This document shows positions 1-5,733 of a DNA stretch of 8,987 nt, piece after piece. The stretch lies in the NCBI GenBank assembly GCA_965524675.1, contig CBERPN010000175.1, positions 1 through 8,987 on the forward strand, in the 5' to 3' direction. Below the pieces are notes generated by a model that had not been told where the DNA came from, did not search any database, and saw only the letters and a list, made by a program, of their open reading frames with translations. The stretch's first letter is position 1, and every line of letters starts with the position of its first letter. The stretch is from CALLQB01 sp036479275. GTDB lineage: Bacteria > Actinomycetota > Acidimicrobiia > Acidimicrobiales > SHLQ01. Position numbers and translations under genes: made by a program.

Positions 1-820
1 CCCGCCTCCACGTCGCCTCGATCGCATCCGGGAGACCTTTCAGGCCGTCACAGACAACGATGCACACATCCTCGACACCACGGTTCTTGATGTCGGTCAG
101 CACCGACAACCAATATTTGGCGCCCTCAGAACCGCCAACAGGCCCAGCCCACACACCGAGGATGTCGCGTTTGCCTTCGATCGTGACGCCAATAGCGGAG
201 TAGAACGGCCGGTTTGTGACCTGCCCGTCGCGGACCTTCACGACAATCGCGTCGATGAACACCACCGGATAGACGCGATCGAGAGGCCGGTTCAACCAGT
301 CAGACATCTCGGTCAGCACACCGTCGGTGATCTTCGACAGCGTCTCGCGAGAAACGTCGGTCCCATACGTTTCAGCCAGGTGAGCCTGGACTTCGCCAGT
401 CGTGAGCCCCTTCGCTGTGAGCGAGATGACCATCGAGTCGACACCATGCAAACGGCGTTGCCGCTTCTTCACGGTCTTGGGTTCAAACGACCCGTCACGA
501 TCGCGGGGCGTTTCGATCTTCACCGGGCCAACCTCGGTGATCACCGTCTTCGATCTCGTGCCGTTACGCGAGTTCTGACCGTCACGACCATCGACCGCGT
601 GTTTCTCATAGCCGAGGTGTTGATCCATCTCGATCTCGAGGCCGGCCTCGAGGACCTGTTTAGTGATCTGCCCCAGCAAACCGTCAGGGCCAACCAAATC
701 GACCCCCTCAGCGCGGGCCTGCTCGACGAGCTGCTCCGCGATCGCAGGATCAACCTGCGACGGCAACCTCAACTCGGGCTTCATCTTCTTCGACGCCACA
801 GCGCCATTCTGATCTGTCAT
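1..820 (-). CDS. IS256-family (Mutator-type) transposase, C-terminus beyond the left edge
   Basis: DDE transposase that cuts and joins insertion-sequence ends. The start codon is ATG at 820-818 on the minus strand, with an AAAGGA ribosome binding site about 12 nt upstream. The frame stays open for 273 codons to the window edge. The N-terminal part has the usual IS256 DNA-binding region, including 'EMDQHLGYEKH' (residues 64-74), 'RNGTRSKTV' (85-93) and 'IETPRDRDGSFEP' (102-114). The catalytic core begins with the first Asp in 'VVFIDAIVVKVRDG' (D190) and continues through 'GVWAGPVGGSEGAKYW' (222-237) to the second Asp in 'CIVVCDGLKGLPDAI' (D258). The catalytic Glu and the rest of a protein usually about 400 residues long lie outside the window. 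The visible part has no stop or frameshift, so the copy may be active. Family assignment is secure; whether the element is complete cannot be judged. Confidence 0.95.
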   Translation of the reverse strand, partial: MTDQNGAVASKKMKPELRLPSQVDPAIAEQLVEQARAEGVDLVGPDGLLGQITKQVLEAGLEIEMDQHLGYEKHAVDGRDGQNSRNGTRSKTVITEVGPVKIETPRDRDGSFEPKTVKKRQRRLHGVDSMVISLTAKGLTTGEVQAHLAETYGTDVSRETLSKITDGVLTEMSDWLNRPLDRVYPVVFIDAIVVKVRDGQVTNRPFYSAIGVTIEGKRDILGVWAGPVGGSEGAKYWLSVLTDIKNRGVEDVCIVVCDGLKGLPDAIEATWRR

Positions 821-905
821 TATCAATCTGTCCTTTCGAGCCGACCCCGACCATCGGAGCTCAGCCTTTCAGGCCAGACCAGTTACACCATTCATATGAC
901 AGTCC
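1..905 (-). mobile_element. IS256-family insertion sequence, one end in view
   Basis: The transposase and about 85 bp upstream of it (821-905) form the start-side end of an insertion sequence that continues off the left edge. The stretch around 875-905, read on the minus strand as 'AATGGTGTAACTGGTCTGG', is the best candidate for the terminal inverted repeat. The matching end and the target duplication are not visible, so the exact boundary near 905 is a guess. The right flank (906-1007) has no recognisable gene. Confidence 0.6.
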
Positions 906-1007
906 CCGGCGTTGGAGCGTGCGAGGGCGCGATTACCGAGCGCGTTTGATCGGCACTGCGCCTCTCCCGATCGGGATGTGCCGTTATTGGCGGGCGGTCG
1001 CGAACGG

Positions 1008-1681
1008 CTAGTCGAGGCCGGCGGCGCGGGTAGAGCCAGAGCTGGGACGGTACATGCGTGGTCCGGGTACATCGGCGTGTAGGCCTAGGAGGCCTATGGC
1101 CTCGATGTTCAGTAGCTTCGGGAGGCGCCGGGTGATTGCGGGTTTGCCTTCGAATCGAAGACGGCCGGCTTTGACTGCGGCTTGGATGGATTCTCGCTGG
1201 TGAATGATCTTGTGCATGGTGAGAGCGTCGGTCTCGATGACGGCGTCGGTCTCGAATCCCTGATCGGTAAGGCAGATGGAGGTGACTTGTCGCTCGCTCA
1301 CGATCCACAGCCTTTCGCCACCATCGGTGAATGGAACATGAGTACGGCCCGCCGGCCGGCTGGGAGCACGGACGTGTCAAGGCGGCTATGGGCCCGCCAC
1401 ATCAGCTGCTTCGCGTCGCACTCCTCAGCGGTGGGGTCCTGCATGACCCACTTGACCGCCCAGTTGCCAAGAACGTGCAAGGCCGGCCGGAGCTCTTCGC
1501 ATGCTTGTGTTGGCAGGTGCTTTGTGAGCATGCTTCGCGACATGGCAGGGAGACCGCGGGCGATGTCATTGAACTGGCGCGACCCGGCCAGCAGCTCGCG
1601 TACTACGAGCAGGGTCCACCGTTCGCCGATTACTTCCATCGCCTGGGAGATCGAGCAGTACTGGTGGTACTTGGTGGCCAT
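1008..1681 (-). pseudogene. HxlR-type winged-helix regulator with C-terminal SCP2-like domain, doubly damaged
   Basis: A MarR-like HxlR repressor that normally binds a palindromic operator as a dimer; here it is broken. The N-terminal piece (ATG at 1681, minus) reads 'YCSISQAMEVIGERWTLL', a textbook HxlR opening, then 'RSMLTKHL'. It jumps directly to 'TQACEELRPALHVLGNW', so roughly 25-30 residues that should form the end of the recognition region and the wing are missing in frame. After 'LPAGRRAVLMFH' the frame runs to a stop at 1298. The expected continuation, 'FTDGGERLWIV' followed by 'ICLTDQGFETDAVIETD' and 'AVKAGRLRFEG', lies in another frame and runs to the stop at 1008. This second part matches the SCP2-like C-terminal domain found on many actinobacterial HxlR proteins. 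The frame change fits loss of one base (a T on the minus strand) near 1331. A sequencing error could explain the frameshift but not the missing wing. It is divergent from the methyltransferase at 1829 and was probably its regulator. Confidence 0.82.
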
Positions 1682-1787
1682 TCCCCAAAGATGGCAGTCC
1701 AGAAAAGCTACCGGCCTGGTCTAGACTGAGGACTAGGCGGCGTCGCGGTGGCTTCTTACGCTTACCTCAACTCAAACGTCATTGTGG

Positions 1788-1805
1788 GGCGGGACCCGTC
1801 CCGCC
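1788..1805. promoter_or_regulatory. perfect inverted repeat upstream of the methyltransferase (operator or leader hairpin)
   Basis: GGCGGGAC (1788-1795) and GTCCCGCC (1798-1805) are perfect reverse complements separated by CC. The repeat ends 23 bp before the methyltransferase ATG and just before its ribosome binding site. It lies in the divergent spacer shared with the broken HxlR gene. It could be the HxlR operator or a short GC-rich RNA hairpin in the leader; the 2-nt spacer favours a protein-binding site. Function is inferred from position and symmetry only. Confidence 0.5.
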
Positions 1806-1828
1806 GTCGCAAAGAGAGGGAGATCATC

Positions 1829-2623
1829 ATGACAATCTCATCACAAGCAGCTCAGGGCCTGCTCTGGGGAGTTGAGCCGGAAGGCTGGGCCTCGCACGAG
1901 TCGAATCATTCGCCGCTATTTCGAGCGATGATCGATGCGACAAGCATCGGCGCCGACAATCGTGTCCTCGACATTGGCTGTGGTGCAGGGCACTCGTGTG
2001 CATTGATCAAGGCAACGGGCGCCACTGTTGTCGGGGTGGATGCCGCTCAAGGCCTGGTCGACTACGCCAACAAGACCTTCGATGGCATCGATTTCCAGGT
2101 CGGCGGAATCGAAGAACTGGCCTTCGGTGATGACGAGTTTGATGTTGTCTTCGCAGCGAACTCGGTGCAATACGCTGCGGACTTGGGTACTGCGCTACGG
2201 GAACTTGCGAGGGTGTGCAAGCCCGGTCGTTCCATTGTCGCAGGACTCTTCGGGCCGCCCGAGGCGGTCTCCTATAAGCCCGTTCTTGAAGCTCTGGGTC
2301 AATTCATGCCAAAACCACCTCCCGGCACCAAGCCCGGTGGTCCCTTTCGTTTGTCTGCGCCCGGCATGCTCGAAGACGGCTTCACTTCGGCGGGAATTGG
2401 CGTCACGGGAACGGGCGAGGCCAACTGTCCGTTCGAGTACACAAGCTGGGACGAGTTCTGGCGCGGCACAAGAGCCGCGGGACCCACGCAGATGGCCATC
2501 GGTCTCGCTGGACTAGACGCTGTTGAGGAGGCGATTCGCACAGCCGTCGAGCCACTCACGGCCGAGGACGGCAGCATTTCATTCGATACCAACATGTTCA
2601 TCTACGTCGTTGGACAGGCCTGA
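1829..2623 (+). CDS. class I SAM-dependent methyltransferase, substrate unknown
   Basis: 264-residue Rossmann-fold methyltransferase of the Methyltransf_11/25 kind, transferring the methyl group of S-adenosylmethionine to an unidentified small molecule. The SAM-binding glycine motif is 'VLDIGCGAG' (residues 46-54), and the acidic residue after strand 2 is D71 in 'VVGVDAAQ'. Strand 4 is 'FDVVFAANSVQY' (104-115), followed by 'ELARVCKPGRSIVAG' (125-139). The C-terminal part (about 150-264) contains a Pro/Gly-rich loop, 'MPKPPPGTKPGGPF', and probably covers the active site. The frame is open back to 1748, but the ATG at 1829 is chosen because AGAGAGGGAG (1813-1822) is a well-spaced ribosome binding site and the homology begins there. 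The gene is intact, unlike both neighbours. It is divergent from the HxlR remnant, which suggests it was once under repressor control. No signal peptide or membrane segment is seen, so the protein is probably cytoplasmic. Confidence 0.88.
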   Translation: MTISSQAAQGLLWGVEPEGWASHESNHSPLFRAMIDATSIGADNRVLDIGCGAGHSCALIKATGATVVGVDAAQGLVDYANKTFDGIDFQVGGIEELAFGDDEFDVVFAANSVQYAADLGTALRELARVCKPGRSIVAGLFGPPEAVSYKPVLEALGQFMPKPPPGTKPGGPFRLSAPGMLEDGFTSAGIGVTGTGEANCPFEYTSWDEFWRGTRAAGPTQMAIGLAGLDAVEEAIRTAVEPLTAEDGSISFDTNMFIYVVGQA

Positions 2624-2648
2624 ATCATATAATGACGATGGCCAGCCC

Positions 2649-2945
2649 ATGACTGGCCTACGCGACGTGTCGTCTTCTGCTTCGGTTCGACCCCACATGT
2701 TTTCCACCGGGTCGATGACGTCAGCGCTCGGTAGCTTTCTTGAGGGTGAGAAGGGAGATCTCACTTATCCCGTGCCGATGTTCTTGATCGAGCATCCGAC
2801 CGGGCTCGTGGCCGTCGATTCCGGTCTGCACCCAGACCTGGCTATGGACTCGTCGAGACTCGGCCCTCTCGATGGCCGGTTTCGGGTGCACCTGCCCGCT
2901 GACGGCACTGGGAATCGAGAGTTGGCTCCAGATCTCGTTGGCTGA
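2649..2945 (+). pseudogene. N-terminal fragment of a metallo-beta-lactamase-fold (lactonase-like) hydrolase
   Basis: The 98-codon frame from ATG 2649 contains 'VPMFLIEHPTGLVAVDSG' followed by 'LHPDLAMDSSRLG' and 'GRFRVHLPADG'. This matches the first strands of MBL-fold enzymes related to N-acyl-homoserine lactonases ('FLIxHPxGLVLxDTGLHPDL'). The frame stops at 2945, before the HxHxDH metal-binding motif that defines the enzyme. I do not find that motif in the other two forward frames downstream, so this is a remnant rather than a single frameshift in an otherwise whole gene. It starts 25 bp after the methyltransferase stop and on the same strand, so the two may once have been co-transcribed. 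A 6-bp hairpin, GGCCAG/CTGGCC (2640-2645 with 2653-2658), surrounds the ATG, and no clear ribosome binding site precedes it. Lactonase activity is not implied for this stub. Confidence 0.65.
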
Positions 2946-3283
2946 TGTCACCACGTCAGTTTGGAACAGATCAGGAGCGCAGTCTCGACGAAGCGGCGGG
3001 CTGGCGGGCGCATACTGCCGAGCATCTGCGTCGCAATCGAGACCACTTGATTTCACCGCACAGAATCACGACCACAACCTGCGAGCGACCGCCCGCCCCA
3101 CCAGCATGACTGCCAACAGAACCAAGCGGATAGATCACCGACATATCTTCCCAACTGTGGCACCCGGTAATCGCGAGATCGTGCCAACAGATGACGAGGG
3201 GCTCAAGGTTCAGACGAGCGACACCCACTTCACGGTCGTGCAGCCAGCCGTACCCAACGTGTTGTCGAAAATACAATGAGTAG
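2946..3283. other. 338-bp stretch with no recognisable gene
   Basis: Between the hydrolase stub and the tRNA there are open frames on both strands, but none shows a domain I recognise or a convincing start with a ribosome binding site. On the minus strand, a frame ending at 2971 reads 'LEPLVICWHDLAITGCHSWE' in its middle and then turns into Arg/Cys/Ala-rich sequence. On the plus strand, one frame gives a charged segment, 'QERSLDEAAGWRAHTAEHLR', at about 2965-3025. These may be debris of former genes. The stretch is best described as degraded DNA. Confidence 0.55.
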
Positions 3284-3367
<84 letters not shown>

Positions 3368-3517
3368 GAGTAAGTAGCAGCCATGACGATACCTCCAACA
3401 CCGTTAAGTGCGGCACCGGGTCAAAGCGTTCTGCCATGCCGGGAAATGATTGTGCATGTACCGCTAGTGTCTCGGTCATATTGATCCGGTGAAAAGAATC
3501 GGCGAGGTTGAAGACCA

Positions 3518-4177
3518 ATGGTGATGAAAGATATCGAGCAACGGCTCGAAGGAATGGTCGAAGGCCTGTTCGCGCGCGTGTTCAAAAGCCGAATCCGGCC
3601 GGTCGAGATCTCACGACGGCTGATCCGCGAGATGGATCACGGCCGCTCGGTTGGGGTCAAAGGCGAGACGGTCGTACCCAACAATTTCGTGGTGCATCTC
3701 TCGCTCTCGGACCACCAAGAGTTCGAGGGCATCGCCGATTCTATGACTCGGGAGCTTACGCTCGCAGGTCGCGAACACGCCCGCGACGAGAGCTACCACT
3801 TCATGGGGCCGCTCGAAGTGACGTTGCTGAGCGATGAGGCGCAGCGCGAATCGTCGTTTCGAATCGTCTCGCAGATGCTCCAGGGCGAAGGTGGCGGTGG
3901 GGCTGGGTCGCTCATCTTGCCGACCGGCGAGCGTGTGTTGCTTGGCGACTTCGTCGTGACGGTCGGACGCCTGCCCGACTGCACCATCACCCTCAACGAC
4001 CCGAACGTGAGTCGCAATCACGCCGAGATTCATCCGGACGGAACCAGATTCAAGGTGATCGACCTCGGCTCAACCAATGGCACAAAGGTAGATGGCAACC
4101 GAATCGGCGAGTACGAACTGACCGATGGCGACGTGGTGATCTTTGGCAGTACGCCAATCGAGTTTGCTGCTTCCTGA
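3518..4177 (+). CDS. fhaA: FhaA-type FHA-domain protein (DUF3662 + FHA), short form
   Basis: Cytoplasmic phosphothreonine-binding scaffold of the PknB pathway. In mycobacteria FhaA binds phosphorylated MviN/MurJ-type proteins and modulates peptidoglycan synthesis. The N-terminal FhaA/DUF3662 domain spans about residues 3-118, with 'RLEGMVEGLFARVFKS' and 'PVEISRRLIREMD' followed by 'VVPNNFVVHLS'. The C-terminal FHA domain covers about 130-219. Its phosphopeptide-binding residues are present: G150-R151, S165-R-N-H168 and N187-G188 in 'DLGSTNGT'. Only a 10-residue Gly-rich joint, 'LQGEGGGGAG', connects the two, whereas mycobacterial FhaA is over 500 residues with a long Pro/Gly/Tyr-rich linker. 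The start at 3518 has GAGG (3504-3507) 10 nt upstream; ATG 3524 is an alternative. TAGTGT at 3465-3470 could be a -10 box, but this is weak. A 111-bp gap separates it from fhaB. Confidence 0.93.
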   Translation: MVMKDIEQRLEGMVEGLFARVFKSRIRPVEISRRLIREMDHGRSVGVKGETVVPNNFVVHLSLSDHQEFEGIADSMTRELTLAGREHARDESYHFMGPLEVTLLSDEAQRESSFRIVSQMLQGEGGGGAGSLILPTGERVLLGDFVVTVGRLPDCTITLNDPNVSRNHAEIHPDGTRFKVIDLGSTNGTKVDGNRIGEYELTDGDVVIFGSTPIEFAAS

Positions 4178-4243
4178 GCTATCTGCCGCGAAGTCCCCAA
4201 GGAAGAAACGAAGTGTCAGCGCCAACACGCAACCTGAGTGATG

Positions 4244-4259
4244 TCGCGAACAGTCGCGA
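4244..4259. repeat. paired TCGCGA palindromes before fhaB
   Basis: TCGCGA occurs at 4244-4249 and 4254-4259, separated by ACAG. Each 6-mer is its own reverse complement, so the pair can be read as two direct sites or as a 6-bp stem with a 4-nt loop. It lies 14 bp upstream of the proposed fhaB -10 box, where it could act as an operator or as a small hairpin behind fhaA. Chance occurrence in GC-rich DNA is possible. Confidence 0.3.
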
Positions 4260-4273
4260 TGCGCTCACACCGG

Positions 4274-4279
4274 TAGGCT
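4274..4279 (+). promoter_or_regulatory. candidate -10 box of the fhaB-pstP-rodA-pbpA operon
   Basis: TAGGCT fits the actinobacterial TANNNT -10 consensus and ends 9 nt before the fhaB ATG (4289). Transcription would start at or a couple of bases before the ATG, giving a leaderless or nearly leaderless message. No convincing Shine-Dalgarno sequence sits between the box and the ATG, which agrees with this reading. No good -35 was seen. Confidence 0.45.
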
Positions 4280-4288
4280 CTCGTAACC

Positions 4289-4780
4289 ATGTCCGAACAG
4301 TTGCTGACGGTACTCAAACTGTTCTTGTTGGTTTTGCTGTACCTCTACTTCTTACGTGTGCTCCAAGCTGTTTGGAGCGAAGTTCGCGGTCCGCGGCCCA
4401 ACCAGCCCACCAAACCACAGCGAGCCGAGAAACGCTCCCGCCCGTTGGCAGGGGTTGTGAGTTCGCGGCGAACCGCAGCGCGTGGTTCGGCGCATGGCTC
4501 TCGGCTCATGATGGTCGAACCACCGGAAATCGCTGGTACGAGTTTCGAATTAGGCGACGAGATCGTCATCGGCCGGTCAGCAAGCTGTCAGATAACGCTC
4601 GACGATACCTATGTGTCGCAGCTCCACACCCGAGTGTTCAATCGCGAGGGGCGATACTTTGTCGAAGACCTCGGCTCGACCAACGGTACCTATCTCAACA
4701 GAAACAAAGTATCGGCTCCTACCCCTGTGAACCCTGGCGATCGCGTTCAAGTGGGTAGCACAGTGTTGGAGCTAGGCTGA
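4289..4780 (+). CDS. fhaB: FhaB (FipA-like) membrane-anchored FHA-domain protein
   Basis: 163-residue inner-membrane adaptor with one N-terminal transmembrane helix (about residues 5-28, 'LKLFLLVLLYLYFLRVLQAV'). A basic, Pro/Arg-rich linker follows (about 31-72), then a cytoplasmic FHA domain (about 73-163). Phosphothreonine-binding residues are G95-R96, S110-Q-L-H113 and N132-G133 in 'DLGSTNGTYL'. Length and layout match mycobacterial FhaB/FipA (about 155 residues), which links kinase signalling to cell division and wall synthesis. It is the first gene of a tightly packed set: its TGA (4778-4780) shares one base with the pstP ATG. The ATG at 4289 lacks a clear ribosome binding site, and the mRNA may be leaderless. 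Its FHA domain is closest in layout to that of FhaA next door, as expected for this pair. Confidence 0.93.
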   Translation: MSEQLLTVLKLFLLVLLYLYFLRVLQAVWSEVRGPRPNQPTKPQRAEKRSRPLAGVVSSRRTAARGSAHGSRLMMVEPPEIAGTSFELGDEIVIGRSASCQITLDDTYVSQLHTRVFNREGRYFVEDLGSTNGTYLNRNKVSAPTPVNPGDRVQVGSTVLELG

Positions 4781-5733
4781 TGGCGACAGATTACGAGCAT
4801 CTGGTTTTTCGAGCAGCAGAATCAACCCACGTGGGCATGCTGCGAGAGGTCAACCAAGACGCGGCTTTCTTGACCCCTGATGTGTTCGTGGTCGCCGACG
4901 GGATGGGTGGTCACGCCGCTGGCGATATTGCCTCCGCCATTGCAGTCGCCTCTATCGCCGACATGATTCGCATGGCTGGGGTAGACGATCTAGTCGAAGC
5001 GGTGAAGGCCGCCAACAAGTCGATCCTTAAGCGAGCCGATTCCGAACCAGAGCTAGCGGGCATGGGCACCACGGTCGTCGCATTGGCATCGTTCATTGAA
5101 GCCGACGTCCAACAACTCGCACTCGTAAACGTCGGCGATTCTCGGGCCTACCGACTCTCGGGCGACGAACTATCCCAACTCACCGACGACCACAGCCTCG
5201 TCGCCGACTTGGTGCGCGACGGCATGCTGCGAGCCGACCAAGCCGAACATCACCCACAGAAGAACATCCTCACCCGTGCCTTGGGTATCGAACAGGATTT
5301 GCGGGTCGATTCATGGGTTCACCAGCCGATTCCGGGCGACCGCTACCTGCTTTGTAGCGACGGCCTGTTCAACGAGGTATCTGAAGACGACATAGCCGAA
5401 ATTCTGCGCAGCTACTCGAACGTGGACAATGCTGCCGCCGAGCTCGTCGCCCAGGCCAATGCACATGGCGGTCGCGACAACATCACGGTAATGATCGTCG
5501 ACGTGGTCGACCCCGCCTCGGCCGAATCCACCGAGGAACCAGCGGCCAACGACAACGACGAAGAAGCTGACGACGCATCCACCGAGGTAGCCGACGACAG
5601 CGGCGATGAGTTGCCCAAGACCGAGGCTTCGACCACACCCGAACCGGACCAACCGGCGGCTCCGCCAGAAAAGTTCTCGCTCCGTCGGATGTTCCGGCGT
5701 CAGAAAGGCAACCCGAACGGCCCTACTCACTAA
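4780..5733 (+). CDS. pstP: PP2C-family Ser/Thr protein phosphatase PstP, lacking a membrane domain
   Basis: Metal-dependent phosphatase that removes phosphate from PknB, FHA adaptors and other kinase targets. The PPM catalytic domain covers residues about 10-243 with all motifs present. These are R22..N25-Q-D27, D40-G-M-G-G-H45, 'GMGTT' (94-98), G119-D-S-R122, 'DDHS' (136-139), S193-D194-G and G231-R-D233-N. D40, D194 and D233 are the expected metal ligands. The C-terminal 74 residues form a low-complexity acidic tail (about 245-290, rich in D, E, S, T and A) ending in the basic stretch 'FSLRRMFRRQKG'. Mycobacterial PstP is about 514 residues with a transmembrane helix and an extracellular domain; neither is present here, so this form should be soluble or only peripherally attached. 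GGAG (4768-4771) is a well-placed ribosome binding site, and the 1-bp TGATG overlap with fhaB adds translational coupling. Confidence 0.95.
   Translation: MATDYEHLVFRAAESTHVGMLREVNQDAAFLTPDVFVVADGMGGHAAGDIASAIAVASIADMIRMAGVDDLVEAVKAANKSILKRADSEPELAGMGTTVVALASFIEADVQQLALVNVGDSRAYRLSGDELSQLTDDHSLVADLVRDGMLRADQAEHHPQKNILTRALGIEQDLRVDSWVHQPIPGDRYLLCSDGLFNEVSEDDIAEILRSYSNVDNAAAELVAQANAHGGRDNITVMIVDVVDPASAESTEEPAANDNDEEADDASTEVADDSGDELPKTEASTTPEPDQPAAPPEKFSLRRMFRRQKGNPNGPTH

Noticed and set aside
965..976. TCCCGATCGGGA, a 12-bp perfect palindrome downstream of the HxlR remnant
   Set aside because: It has no loop or T run to act as a terminator and no nearby promoter; palindromes of this length occur by chance in GC-rich DNA.
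1080..1096. TAGGCCT-AGG-AGGCCTA inverted repeat
   Set aside because: It lies inside the former coding sequence of the HxlR C-terminal domain and encodes normal residues there; no regulatory context.
892..1380. 162-codon minus-strand open frame
   Set aside because: It is Arg/His/Pro-rich, overlaps the HxlR remnant in another frame and has no recognisable domain; it is a GC-rich shadow.
1505..1540. Two copies of GCATGCTT/AAGCATGC flanking the HxlR deletion point
   Set aside because: Both copies are retained around the junction, so recombination between them does not explain the missing wing; probably coincidence.
1182..1724. Plus-strand open frames of 132-180 codons
   Set aside because: They lie antisense to the HxlR remnant, whose family match is clear; their composition is odd and no start signal supports them.
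1748..1828. 27-codon N-terminal extension of the methyltransferase
   Set aside because: The start at 1748 has no ribosome binding site, the extension runs through the palindrome, and homology plus a good ribosome binding site favour 1829.
3368..3430. TTGACC and TATCGT as a promoter for tRNA-Leu on the minus strand
   Set aside because: The spacing between them (27 bp) is too long for a sigma-70-type promoter, and no better pair was found.
4213..4758. 181-codon plus-strand open frame overlapping fhaB
   Set aside because: The FHA motifs and membrane helix are in the fhaB frame; this frame is rich in Arg, Ser and Pro with no domain.
5311..5730. Minus-strand frame with a Gly/Val-rich run opposite the end of pstP
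   Set aside because: It is the complement of the acidic, low-complexity pstP tail, so the apparent hydrophobic sequence is a codon artefact.
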